Of a stretch of 64,000 bases of DNA, positions 15,939-23,479 are shown in pieces; position 1 is the stretch's first letter, and each line of letters opens with the position of its first letter. This DNA is from Verrucomicrobiota bacterium (GTDB lineage: Bacteria > Verrucomicrobiota > Verrucomicrobiia > Opitutales > UBA953): contig VHCL01000001.1 of NCBI GenBank assembly GCA_016871725.1, forward strand, positions 1-64,000. The letters are read 5' to 3'. The translations under genes were made by a program, and so were the position numbers. The notes below the pieces were generated by a model. That model saw only the letters and a program-made list of their open reading frames with translations. It was not told where the DNA came from and searched no databases.

Positions 15939-17252
15939 ATGGACACCTTCGTCATCTGCACCGTCGTGATCGTCAGCGCGGCGGCTCTCGGCTTCCTGCT
16001 ACGCGGCTCCGCGCGCGGAGGTTCGGTGACTCCCGAAGAACAGGCCAGGCTGGCCGAACTCGTAGCCCGGACCGTCCGCGACGACATCGCCAAAGAGACG
16101 GAACGACTGCGGAACGCCCAAGCGCAGCAAGCGAATGACATCCGCAAGGAACTGACCGACGGACTGCGCGAGTCGCGGCTGGAAATCGTCGCCTCCCTGT
16201 CCGAATCGCGCCGGGAGTCCGCCAAGTCCGTGGCCGACTTCTCGACGGAGAACGCCAGGAAGACCGAACTCCTGCAGGCCAACATGCAGAAGGCGCTCGA
16301 GGCCATGCGGGCCGACAACGAGAAGCGCCTGAACGAGATGCGCGAGGTCGTCGGCGAAAAACTGCAGAAGACCTTGGAGGCACGGCTGGGCGAAAGCTTC
16401 AAGCAGGTCTCCGAGCGACTCGAAGCGGTCAGCAAAGGCCTCGGCGAAGTGCAGCAGATCACTTCCAACATCAACGACCTCAAGCGCGTCATGGGCAATG
16501 TGAAGACCCGTGGCGTCTGGGGTGAGACTTTCCTGGAAAGCCTGCTGTCCGACTCGCTGGTGCCCGAGAAGCAGTTCGTTAAGAACTTCCGGCCCAAGGA
16601 ACGCAGCGCTGAAACCGTGGAGTTCGCCATCATCCTCCCGGGCAACGATGAAGGGCCGGTCTACCTGCCCGTCGATTCGAAGTTCCCGCGCGAAGATTAC
16701 GACCGAATCGTGGCCGCGGCGGAGGTAGGCGACACCGCCGCCCTGCTCCAGGCCCAGAAGGACCTCGCCGCCACCGTCATCAGCTTCGCGGCCGACATCA
16801 CGAAATACATCAATCCCCCGCGGACGACGGATTTCGCGATCCTCTTCCTGCCGACCGAAGGCCTCTACGCCGAAGTCCTGCGCTTCCCGGGCATCGAGAA
16901 AGCCCTGAAGGAGAAACGCGTCGTGGTGGCCGGGCCCTCGACGATGATGGCGCTGGTCAACTCGCTGCGCGTGGGCTTCCAGACCTTGGTCGTCCAGAAG
17001 AAGTCCGCGGAAATCGCCAAGCTTCTTGGCGCCGTGAAGAAGGACTTCGGCAACTTCGGGGACCTGCTCGAGAAGATCAACAAGAAGCTCGAGGAGGCCA
17101 GTTCCGTGGTGACGGACGCGACGGATCGCCACCGGAAGATCGCCAGGAAGATGACGAAGGTCGCGGAGTTGCCGGACGCGGAGACCCGCCTGCTGCTCAA
17201 CCTGGATTCCCCGGAAGACGCCGAAGACGAGGAGTCGCCCAAGGCGCCCTGA
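15939..17252 (+). CDS. rmuC: DNA recombination protein RmuC
   Basis: This 437-residue protein has an N-terminal membrane anchor (residues 3-22), a long coiled coil (about 45-170) and the RmuC domain (about 170-390). The domain carries the family stretches VKTRGVWGE, LPVDSKFPREDY, INPPRTTDFAILFLPTEGLY and VVAGPSTMMALVNSLRVGF. RmuC proteins limit DNA inversion at short inverted repeats in E. coli, and a nuclease fold has been proposed. ATG 15939 was chosen because it gives the usual N-terminal anchor; the open frame extends further upstream through the previous gene. The gene ends just before a tRNA gene on the other strand. Confidence 0.93.
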   Translation: MDTFVICTVVIVSAAALGFLLRGSARGGSVTPEEQARLAELVARTVRDDIAKETERLRNAQAQQANDIRKELTDGLRESRLEIVASLSESRRESAKSVADFSTENARKTELLQANMQKALEAMRADNEKRLNEMREVVGEKLQKTLEARLGESFKQVSERLEAVSKGLGEVQQITSNINDLKRVMGNVKTRGVWGETFLESLLSDSLVPEKQFVKNFRPKERSAETVEFAIILPGNDEGPVYLPVDSKFPREDYDRIVAAAEVGDTAALLQAQKDLAATVISFAADITKYINPPRTTDFAILFLPTEGLYAEVLRFPGIEKALKEKRVVVAGPSTMMALVNSLRVGFQTLVVQKKSAEIAKLLGAVKKDFGNFGDLLEKINKKLEEASSVVTDATDRHRKIARKMTKVAELPDAETRLLLNLDSPEDAEDEESPKAP

Positions 17253-17265
17253 CCGGGAATCCTGC

Positions 17266-17341
17266 TGGTGGAGCCGATGAGGTTCGAACTCACGGCCTCG
17301 TCATTGCGAACGACGCGCTCTACCAACTGAGCTACGGCCCC
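17266..17341 (-). tRNA. tRNA-Ala (anticodon CGC)
   Basis: The 76-nt minus-strand sequence folds as a complete cloverleaf: acceptor GGGGCCG/CGGCTCC, D stem GCTC/GAGC, anticodon stem CGTCG/TGACG with loop TTCGCAA, and T arm with GTTCGAACC. The anticodon is CGC, which reads GCG. The acceptor stem carries the G3:U70 wobble pair that marks alanine tRNAs, confirming the identity. The 3' CCA is encoded. It lies between rmuC and the SlyD-like gene, transcribed against both. A CGC alanine isoacceptor fits a GC-rich genome. Confidence 0.96.
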
Positions 17342-17450
17342 AAACAGCAGGAAGGTAAGGCAAGCCGTCCCGGCGGGGGCGGTCAAGGTTTAGATGCCTG
17401 TCGCCTTGCCTCGGCCCGGAATGGCCGTAGATTCGACCTTCCTGAACACC

Positions 17451-18071
17451 ATGCGCGTAGCCAAAGAAACCGTCGTCGCCATCGAATACACCCTGAAGGA
17501 CGACCAGGGGAACATCATCGACGCCTCCGGCGAACGCGGTCCGATGGAGTACCTCCACGGCGCGCAGAACATCATCCCCGGCCTCGAGCAGGGCATCGAG
17601 GGCCTCGTCGCCGGCGACACGAAGAACGTCCTGGTCCCGCCGCAGCTCGGCTACGGCGAATACAGCGAGAAGCTGATCCAGCAGGTGCCCCTCTCCGCCT
17701 TCGGCGCCAACACGCCCCAGGTCGGCATGCGTTTCCACGCCGAGACCAACCTCGGCATGCGCGTCCTCACCATCAAGAAGATCGAGGGCGAGGAAGTCAC
17801 CCTCGACGGCAACCATGAGCTCGCCGGCAAGACCCTGCATTTCGACATCAAGGTCGTCGCCGTCCGCGCGGCCGAGCCGACCGAACTCGCCCACGGCCAT
17901 CCGCACCAGTCGGGCGGCTGCTGCGGCGGCGGCGGCTGCGGTTCCGGCGAAGGCTCGGGCGGCGGCTGCTGCTCGTCCGAAGAGGGCGCCGAAGGCGGTT
18001 GCTGCTCCGCCGAAGAACCCGCCGCCCAGAAGCAGGGTGGTTGCGGCTCCGGCGGCTGCGGCTGCTCGTAA
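17451..18071 (+). CDS. slyD: SlyD-like FKBP peptidyl-prolyl isomerase with Cys-rich metal tail
   Basis: This 206-residue protein starts MRVAKETVVAIEYTL at ATG 17451; an upstream extension to 17394 is unlikely. Residues 1-70 and 125-150 form the FKBP domain, with the SlyD insert-in-flap domain between them (YLHGAQNIIPGLEQGIEGL, PPQLGYGEY). The tail from about residue 150 starts with HGHPH and is almost entirely Gly, Ser, Glu and Cys, with ten Cys, six of them as three CC pairs. E. coli SlyD uses a similar His/Cys tail to bind nickel for hydrogenase maturation. Here no hydrogenase gene is nearby, so metal storage, buffering or chaperoning is an inference. A strong terminator follows. Confidence 0.92.
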   Translation: MRVAKETVVAIEYTLKDDQGNIIDASGERGPMEYLHGAQNIIPGLEQGIEGLVAGDTKNVLVPPQLGYGEYSEKLIQQVPLSAFGANTPQVGMRFHAETNLGMRVLTIKKIEGEEVTLDGNHELAGKTLHFDIKVVAVRAAEPTELAHGHPHQSGGCCGGGGCGSGEGSGGGCCSSEEGAEGGCCSAEEPAAQKQGGCGSGGCGCS

Positions 18072-18094
18072 GCCCTCCCGGTCAGCACAAGACA

Positions 18095-18119
18095 GGCCGC
18101 CCGCCCGGGCGGCCTTTTT
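18095..18119 (+). terminator. Rho-independent terminator after slyD
   Basis: An 8-bp perfect GC stem (GGCCGCCC / GGGCGGCC, loop GCCC) is followed by TTTTT, 23 nt after the slyD stop codon. It is a canonical intrinsic terminator on the plus strand. Confidence 0.9.
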
Positions 18120-18199
18120 CATGTCGGAAAGAGAGCGCCCGTCGGCGGACGCCGCCAAGAAGCCGTTGTCTTCCGCGCGCCGAAGCCTAGTAACGGAAC

Positions 18200-18604
18200 A
18201 TGCGCTCCCTCCTGGCCTTGCTCCTCATCGCCACCGTCGCTCACGCGGTCCCCAGCCAACGGGACGCCCTGCTCACCGCGAAGCGGGCGGCTCAGGTCGA
18301 ATACACCGCCGCGCAACGCGCCAAGGACAAGGAAAAGTTCCTGGCGGCGGCGAGCCGTTTCCAGGCCGTGGGACGGCAGGTCGCGGAAGCGAACCAGAAC
18401 TTGGTCCGGAAGATCGAAGGCAACGGGCTGCGCAAGACGGAACAAGACCACGTGAAGCCGCTCAAGGCTTCGGTCGTCGCCTTAGGTAATTTCGTCCTGC
18501 CCACCGAATTCACCCCGGAAACCATCCGCACGGTCGACCGCCATATCCGCGAAATCGACCAGGCCATCGAGGCGCACCACGCCGCGAGCCTGAACATCCG
18601 CTGA
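18200..18604 (+). CDS. Small secreted helical hypothetical protein
   Basis: This 134-residue protein has a clear signal peptide (MRSLLALLLIATVAHA, residues 1-16) and a mature part rich in Ala, Lys, Glu and Gln. The mature part is predicted to be mostly alpha-helical and is probably periplasmic. I recognise no domain. Codon use resembles its neighbours. Its stop is followed at once by repeat-mosaic region 2, and the terminator of slyD separates it from the upstream gene. The secreted protein at 57864 is similar in style, but I see no clear sequence relationship. Confidence 0.65.
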   Translation: MRSLLALLLIATVAHAVPSQRDALLTAKRAAQVEYTAAQRAKDKEKFLAAASRFQAVGRQVAEANQNLVRKIEGNGLRKTEQDHVKPLKASVVALGNFVLPTEFTPETIRTVDRHIREIDQAIEAHHAASLNIR

Positions 18605-18926
18605 GCGCGCCAGCGCGAGGGGACAAGCTGGCACGGTGACATGTGGGCAAGGGGGGATGCACCTCCAGTTGATCGGTGGATCGGTTGGCCAGAGCGCGGC
18701 GGAGCCGCGAGGGGGCGCGTGGGCACGGTGACACGGGGACAAGGAGCACAAACACAAGAGGCCCGGTGGCTCGGCGGACCAGATTCGTGGGCGGGAGGGC
18801 GATGCAGGTGCAAAGGTGCAAATCGGAGCGAAGCTCCTGTGCAAAAGCGCAAAGGTGGGCGCGCTAGCGCGAGGGTCTGGGGTTGCCCCGGCCGGAAGGC
18901 CACGCAGGCTGTGGTCACCCCCGCGC
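18605..18926. repeat. Repeat-mosaic intergenic region 2
   Basis: This 322-base spacer has no credible gene and shares modules with regions 1, 3 and 4. Module B-like hairpins lie at 18603-18621 and 18691-18715 (GCGGC-GGA-GCCGC). Module C copies lie at 18620-18657 and 18713-18744. Module E (TTGATCGG-type repeats) is at 18666-18690 and module A at 18756-18782. Module D is at 18808-18857, with the hairpin GGAGC-GAA-GCTCC (18825-18837) between GTGCAAA-type heptamers. A further small GCGCGCTAGCGCG palindrome follows. It precedes the sugar transporter, whose promoter must therefore lie in or after this region. Confidence 0.8.
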
Positions 18927-20249
18927 ATGCGTCCCGATTCCGTCCATGCCCGTGACCTGACGCCCGGCCAGACGCGCGGCGCGCTCGCGATCGTCGCGGT
19001 CCTGTTCTTCATCTTCGGCTTCGTCTCGTGGGCGAACGCGATCCTCATCCCCTACTTCAAGATCGCCTGCGAACTGACGCACTTCGAAGCCTATCTCGTC
19101 ACGTTCGCCTTCTACATCTCCTACCTCCTGTTCTCCTGGCCGGCGGCGGGCCTGCTCCGGCGGACCGGCTTCAAACGCGGGATGATGTCCGGCTTCTGGA
19201 CGATGGCGGCCGGGGCGCTGCTCTTCATCCCGGCGGCCTACGCGCGCGCCTACCCGGTCTTCCTCGCCGGCCTGTTCACGCTCGGGGCCGGGCTCGCGAT
19301 CCTGCAGACCGCGGCGAACCCTTACGTCACCGTGCTCGGTCCGCGGACGAGCGCGGCGCGCCGCTTCAGCCTGATGGGCATCGGCAACAAAGGCGCCGGC
19401 ATCCTGGCGCCGATCCTCTTCGCCGCCGTCGTGCTACGGGTGACCGACACCGAACTGTTCGCCGCCTTGCCGGCGATGGCGCCGGCCGCGAAGGCGGCCG
19501 CGCTCGATGAACTGGTCCGGCGGGTGATCCCGCCTTACGCCGCGGTCGCCGCCTTGCTCGGCCTGCTCGGGCTGCTGGTCCGCTGGTCGCCGTTGCCGGA
19601 GATCGACACCGACCACGAAGACGGCACGGTCGCCGAAGCCAACGCCGGGAAGACCAGCGTGTTCCAGTTCCCGCAGCTCGTGCTGGGAGCGATCGGCATC
19701 TTCCTGCACGTCGGTACGCAGACCGTGGCCGTCGACACGATCATCGGTTACGCGGACACCATGGGCATCCCGCTCGCGGCGGCGAAGATCCTGCCCGGGT
19801 GCGTGCTCGGGGCGATGATCGTGGGCTACCTCCTCGGCCTGGCGTTCATCCCGCGATACGTCTCTCAGGTGACGGCCCTGCGCGCGTGCACCGTGCTCGG
19901 CGTCGTCGGCACGCTCGGCGTGCTCTTCGCGCCGGGCCGGCTGACTTTCCTCGGGGTGACGGCCGACGTCTCGCTCTGGTGCCTCGCCGTGCTCGGCCTG
20001 TCGAACTCACTGACCTGGGCGGGCATCTGGCCGCTCGCGCTGGACGGACTCGGCCGGTTCACCAAGTCCGGCGCCTCGCTGATGATCATGGGCCTGTGCG
20101 GCAACGCGCTCATCCCGCTCGCTTACGGCTGGCTGGCGGACGATCACGGCGCCCGCGCAGGCTACTGGGTGCTCCTTCCCTGCTACCTTTACCTGACCTA
20201 TTACGCGGTGAGTGGGCACAGGAAGAGAAGTTGGTCGGAGCGCGCGTAA
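18927..20249 (+). CDS. FucP/GluP-family sugar:proton symporter (MFS)
   Basis: This 440-residue protein has about 12 membrane helices and belongs to the FucP/GluP/NagP branch of the major facilitator superfamily. Diagnostic stretches are FFIFGFVSWANAILIPYFK (first helix), ILQTAANPYVTVLG, the NKGAGILAPI segment, and FLHVGTQTVAVDTIIGYA in helix 7. Members import fucose, glucose/galactose or N-acetylglucosamine with protons, and the substrate cannot be told from sequence alone. ATG 18927 starts just before the first conserved helix; the longer open frame runs back into repeat region 2 and was rejected. No catabolic genes lie beside it. Confidence 0.9.
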   Translation: MRPDSVHARDLTPGQTRGALAIVAVLFFIFGFVSWANAILIPYFKIACELTHFEAYLVTFAFYISYLLFSWPAAGLLRRTGFKRGMMSGFWTMAAGALLFIPAAYARAYPVFLAGLFTLGAGLAILQTAANPYVTVLGPRTSAARRFSLMGIGNKGAGILAPILFAAVVLRVTDTELFAALPAMAPAAKAAALDELVRRVIPPYAAVAALLGLLGLLVRWSPLPEIDTDHEDGTVAEANAGKTSVFQFPQLVLGAIGIFLHVGTQTVAVDTIIGYADTMGIPLAAAKILPGCVLGAMIVGYLLGLAFIPRYVSQVTALRACTVLGVVGTLGVLFAPGRLTFLGVTADVSLWCLAVLGLSNSLTWAGIWPLALDGLGRFTKSGASLMIMGLCGNALIPLAYGWLADDHGARAGYWVLLPCYLYLTYYAVSGHRKRSWSERA

Positions 20250-20795
20250 GCGCGCGAGGGGGGCGCATCGCGAGGACTCGAGGGCCGGAGGGCAGGCGAG
20301 AGGCAATGTTAGTTGATCAGTTGATCGGTTGGCCGGTGGGCCAGAGGGACAAACGAGAGGCCCGGAGGCTCAGAGGCTCGGTTGATCAGAGAGATACAGG
20401 CCTCAAGGGGGAACCGGAGACAGGATGATTGGCTGAGGTGAGACATTTCAGGTCTCGGGTCTCGGCCATCGGGAGCCAGGTTCAGGGGTTCAGGTTCGGG
20501 CACAGGTTCAGGGCCTGATTTATGGCAGGGGCGCGCGCCACGCGCGCCCGCGGTGACCAGGTCGCATGGCGCAGACGGGGTTAGATACGTTCAGAATTCC
20601 GAACGAAGTCAGACCCCATCTGCGACCGCGGTCGGCTCGGAGAGCCGTGCCTACCCGAGGCACGCTAGGGCAGCACGCGGTGCTGCCCCTACCTAGAGGC
20701 AGCTAGGTCGTGACGCGGTCCCGACCCTACCCATGCATTGCAGCGGCTCAATTCAGTCCTCCACGCAGTCCTCTACGCCGCCCTCCATTCAGCGC
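20250..20795. repeat. Repeat-mosaic intergenic region 3 (between convergent sugar transporter and OsmC)
   Basis: At 546 bases this is the longest gene-free stretch. It contains module E (20311-20348, tandem AGTTGATC), module A (20354-20391), and CAGGTTCAGG-type direct repeats (about 20477-20514). A 9-bp hairpin with loop CCA lies at 20529-20549. Module F (20572-20622) has outer arms CAGACGGGGT / ACCCCATCTG around an imperfect palindrome GTTCAGAATTCCGAAC. Module G (20668-20693) has a 9-bp hairpin with loop GCG followed by CTACC. Finally there are five 12- to 13-nt direct repeats of CAGTCCTCCACG type (20741-20801) that run into the OsmC stop codon. I found no coding potential. Confidence 0.8.
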
Positions 20796-21209
20796 TCAAC
20801 TCTGCCACTTCCAAGTCAGCACGATCTCGGTGTCAGGATGGAAGGACTGCTTCACGGGACAGGCTTCGGCGGCGCGGACGAGACGGTCGCGGACTTCCGC
20901 CGGGACGCCGGGGGGCATCGTGATGTCGACCTCGAGCTTGGCGATGCGGCGGGGCGGCGTGGTCGTCATGTGCTTGGCGACGGACGCGCGCGCGCCGCGG
21001 AGATCGAGGCCCGTGTTGCGGGCGTGGATGCCGAGGATCGTGAGGAAGCACGTCGCCATGGCGGTGGCGGCGAGGTCGGTGGGCGAGAACCCTTCGCCCT
21101 TGCCTTGGTTGTCGACCGGAGCGTCGGTCACGATCACGTGGCCCGAAGGCCCGTGCACGGCGCGGACATGGAGGTCGCCGAGGTATTCGCAGGAGATGTT
21201 GACGGCCAT
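20796..21209 (-). CDS. OsmC-family peroxiredoxin-like protein
   Basis: This 137-residue protein has the OsmC fold pattern. The two reactive cysteines are C54 in ATAMATCFLTILGIHA and C117 in RAAEACPVKQS. Characterised OsmC/Ohr proteins reduce organic hydroperoxides with these two thiols. The spacing and the GFSPTDL motif fit the OsmC (YhfA-like) side rather than Ohr. It is cytoplasmic, with a start ATG at 21209. It lies 81 nt downstream of the ferredoxin gene but is separated from it by a terminator. Confidence 0.88.
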   Translation of the reverse strand: MAVNISCEYLGDLHVRAVHGPSGHVIVTDAPVDNQGKGEGFSPTDLAATAMATCFLTILGIHARNTGLDLRGARASVAKHMTTTPPRRIAKLEVDITMPPGVPAEVRDRLVRAAEACPVKQSFHPDTEIVLTWKWQS

Positions 21210-21244
21210 GGCGGGAGTTAAGCCGCCCGCCGGGCGCTCCCAAC

Positions 21245-21266
21245 AAAAAACCCCGGCGGACCGGGG
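21245..21266 (-). terminator. Rho-independent terminator after the ferredoxin gene
   Basis: Read on the minus strand, the stem CCCCGG / CCGGGG with a 4-nt loop is followed by TTTTTT, 25 nt beyond the ferredoxin stop. It separates that gene from OsmC downstream. Confidence 0.85.
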
Positions 21267-21290
21267 TCGGGGGAACGGATGGGCCGTGGC

Positions 21291-21527
21291 TTATTCGTCG
21301 CCGTCCTTGCCGATGGCGTCGACCGGGCAGCCTTCGAGGGCTTCCATGCACTTGTCGATGCCTTCCTGGTCGGTCGGCTGGGCGAAGACGTAGGAGTAGC
21401 CGCCGTCATCCTGGCGGGTGAAGAACTTCGGGGCGGTCTCGCGGCAGAGGTCGCAGTCGATGCACTGCGAATCCACGTAGAATTTGCCCGGGACGCTTTC
21501 AGGGCGCTTGTCGTTCTTATCGGCCAT
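21291..21527 (-). CDS. Small single-cluster [4Fe-4S] ferredoxin
   Basis: This 78-residue acidic protein has CIDCDLC at residues 22-28 and a distal CPV near residue 67, giving four Cys ligands for one [4Fe-4S] cluster. It lacks the second CxxCxxCxxxCP motif of 8Fe ferredoxins. Similar small ferredoxins occur widely in Bacteroidota and Verrucomicrobiota as stand-alone electron carriers. The redox partner cannot be inferred from the neighbours (OsmC and a hypothetical membrane protein). The start ATG 21527 and terminator delimit a monocistronic unit. Confidence 0.9.
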   Translation of the reverse strand: MADKNDKRPESVPGKFYVDSQCIDCDLCRETAPKFFTRQDDGGYSYVFAQPTDQEGIDKCMEALEGCPVDAIGKDGDE

Positions 21528-21574
21528 AGGACCCCACTATTTGGAAGCCCGCCCGCAGGTGTCAAGAATCCGCG

Positions 21575-22024
21575 TCAGTTGGCGGGAAGCATGACGACCA
21601 GCCGATGCCGGAAGACGCCGTCAGGGCCCGCGAGGTAGGCGGCGGAAAGACGATCGGCCGTGGCGAACGTCACTTCGATGACCGCGTCCGGGGACAGGTT
21701 CGGGCGCAAGCCCGGGCTGGCCTGACGCTCGATGGCCGACAGCGGGCGGACGGCCACGGAGGCGACCGGCAGCTCGTGTTCCTGCTGGATGACCAGGCGC
21801 AGCCGGGCGCGCGTGGCGGCGTCGACCCCGTCCCAGCAGAACAGCGCCTCGATCGCCGCGGCATCGTGCCGGGCGAACGCCGCGCGGAGCTCGGCCGCGA
21901 GCACGCCGGCGGTATGCGTCCGCCACCCCGACCAGACGGCCACGAGCAGGAAGCCGAGCGACAGGCCGAGGACCGCGGCGAAGACGCGGCGGGCCCAAGG
22001 TGAACGGAGGAGAAGCGGACGCAC
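21575..22024 (-). CDS. Hypothetical single-pass membrane protein
   Basis: This predicted 149-residue protein has one N-terminal membrane segment (about residues 13-32, RRVFAAVLGLSLGFLLVAV) and a periplasmic domain. The domain begins AELRAAFARHDAAAIEALFCW, which resembles a small NTF2/SnoaL-like domain. No in-frame ATG is near the domain start, so I used GTG 22024; the start is uncertain. Upstream, in the other direction, is purM with a 39-nt spacer. The frame stays open far upstream because of purM codon bias, so the upstream part is not believed. The function is unknown. Confidence 0.55.
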   Translation of the reverse strand: MRPLLLRSPWARRVFAAVLGLSLGFLLVAVWSGWRTHTAGVLAAELRAAFARHDAAAIEALFCWDGVDAATRARLRLVIQQEHELPVASVAVRPLSAIERQASPGLRPNLSPDAVIEVTFATADRLSAAYLAGPDGVFRHRLVVMLPAN

Positions 22025-22063
22025 GCGGGAGAAGGACGTTGACCGAATAGCAGGAGCGGAGAT

Positions 22064-23287
22064 ATGCACGCAAGAGCCATGGCGCACGAAAGCAAGCCCT
22101 CCGCGGATTCCGGCCGTTATGCGGCCCGGGGCGTCTCCGCCTCCAAGAGCGAAGTGCACGCCGCGGTCGACCGTCTCGACCCCGGCCTGTACCCGCAGGC
22201 CTTCTGCAAGATCGTGGCCGACCACCTGACCGGCGACGCGGCGAAGTGCGTCGTCACGCATTCGGACGGCTCCGGCACCAAGGCGTTGCTCGCCTACCTC
22301 TGGTGGAAGGAGACCGGCGACGCCTCCGTGTTCCGCGGCATCGCGCAGGACAGCATCGTCATGAACATCGACGACCTCCTGTGCGTCGGCGTGACGAAGG
22401 GCGTCATCCTCTCCTCGACCATCAACCGCAACGCCAAGGCCATCCCCGGCGCCATCCTCGCGGAGCTCATCAACGGCACCGAGGACGTGCTCGCCATGCT
22501 GCGCGCGCAGGGCTTCGGCATCACCTCCGGCGGCGGCGAGACCGCCGACGTCGGCGACCTCACGCCCACCTTGACCGTCGACTCCACCGCCACGGCGATC
22601 CTGGCGCGCGCCGAGGTCGTGGACGCCGCGCGCGTCGTGCCCGGCCTGGTCATCGTCGGCATCGCTTCGCACGGCCGCGCCACCTACGAACAGACGGAGA
22701 ACAGCGGCATCGGCTCCAACGGCCTGACCAGCGCCCGTCACGAACTGCTCTCCAAGTACTACGCCGAGAAGTACCCCGAGACCTACGACAAGGCCACCCC
22801 GGCCGACCTCGCCTACTGCGGTCCGCACCGGCTGACGGACCCCCTGCCCGGGTCGACCCTGACCGTCGGCCAAGCGCTGCTTTCCCCCACCCGGACCTAC
22901 GCCCCTTACGCCCTGCGCCTCCTGCAGGCCTTGGGCAATCAGCGGGTCAAAGGCCTGGTCCATTGCTCCGGCGGGGGCCAGACCAAGTGCCGGCGCTTCG
23001 GCACCAAGGTCCATTTCATCAAGGACAACCTCTTCCCGACCCCCCCGATTTTCGCCGAAATCGCCCGGGTCAGCGGCACGGAACCCAAGGAAATGCACCA
23101 GGTTTACAACATGGGGCATCGCCTGGAGGTCTTCCTCGAGCCACAGGACGCCGAGACCGCCGTCCGTCTCGCCCTCGAGCTCGGCTTGGACGCCCGGATC
23201 ATCGGGCGGACCGAAGCCTCGACCCGTCCGGACGGGGCCAACCACGTGACCATCATCAAAGACGGCCAGACCCTGGCCTACGCCTGA
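22064..23287 (+). CDS. purM: Phosphoribosylformylglycinamidine cyclo-ligase-like (AIR synthase)
   Basis: This 407-residue protein of the AIR synthase superfamily catalyses the ATP-dependent ring closure of FGAM to AIR in purine synthesis. The glycine-rich and acidic motifs are present: [14 protein letters not shown] (about 66-79), [13 protein letters not shown], and [17 protein letters not shown]. It is longer than E. coli PurM (345) and resembles the Bacteroidota/Verrucomicrobiota long form. An AGGAG at 22052-22056 sits 7 nt before ATG 22064 and decides the start. It is followed by a tRNA-Pro gene on the other strand. A paralogous AIR-synthase-like role is possible but less likely. Confidence 0.85.
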   Translation: MHARAMAHESKPSADSGRYAARGVSASKSEVHAAVDRLDPGLYPQAFCKIVADHLTGDAAKCVVTHSDGSGTKALLAYLWWKETGDASVFRGIAQDSIVMNIDDLLCVGVTKGVILSSTINRNAKAIPGAILAELINGTEDVLAMLRAQGFGITSGGGETADVGDLTPTLTVDSTATAILARAEVVDAARVVPGLVIVGIASHGRATYEQTENSGIGSNGLTSARHELLSKYYAEKYPETYDKATPADLAYCGPHRLTDPLPGSTLTVGQALLSPTRTYAPYALRLLQALGNQRVKGLVHCSGGGQTKCRRFGTKVHFIKDNLFPTPPIFAEIARVSGTEPKEMHQVYNMGHRLEVFLEPQDAETAVRLALELGLDARIIGRTEASTRPDGANHVTIIKDGQTLAYA

Positions 23288-23315
23288 AGCTCCCCGGAGG
23301 GGTCGGTGGCTCGGG

Positions 23316-23391
23316 TGGTCGGGCAGACAGGACTTGAACCTGCAACACCCTGCTCCCAAAGCAGGGACTCTACCAATTGAGATACTGCCCG
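23316..23391 (-). tRNA. tRNA-Pro (anticodon TGG)
   Basis: The 76-nt minus-strand gene has acceptor CGGGCAG/CTGCCCG, D arm with AATTGGTAGAG, anticodon stem CCTGC/GCAGG with loop TTTGGGA (anticodon TGG, reading CCA/CCN), and T arm GTTCAAGTC. The discriminator is A and the CCA end is encoded. It lies between convergent-facing purM and the LysM gene, transcribed against both. Confidence 0.96.
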
Positions 23392-23479
23392 GTACCCGAG
23401 AAAACAGTCTGATTTTGTGTTGCCGTCCCTGTCAAACCGCTAATCTCAACCTGTTCTAACCCGCAAAACACCTCCACAC

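Noticed and set aside
9711-20795. CRISPR array or rRNA/IS remnants in the repeat mosaics
   Set aside because: Repeats are not evenly spaced with unique spacers, no cas genes are present, and there are no terminal inverted repeats with a transposase frame.
23287-23315. A small CCCCGGAGGGG hairpin after purM as a terminator
   Set aside because: The stem is only 4 bp with a one-base or bulged loop and no T run.
23400-23479. A -35/-10 promoter (TTGCCG, TAATCT) before the LysM gene
   Set aside because: The spacing is 15 nt and the -10 match is poor, so the evidence does not rise above chance.
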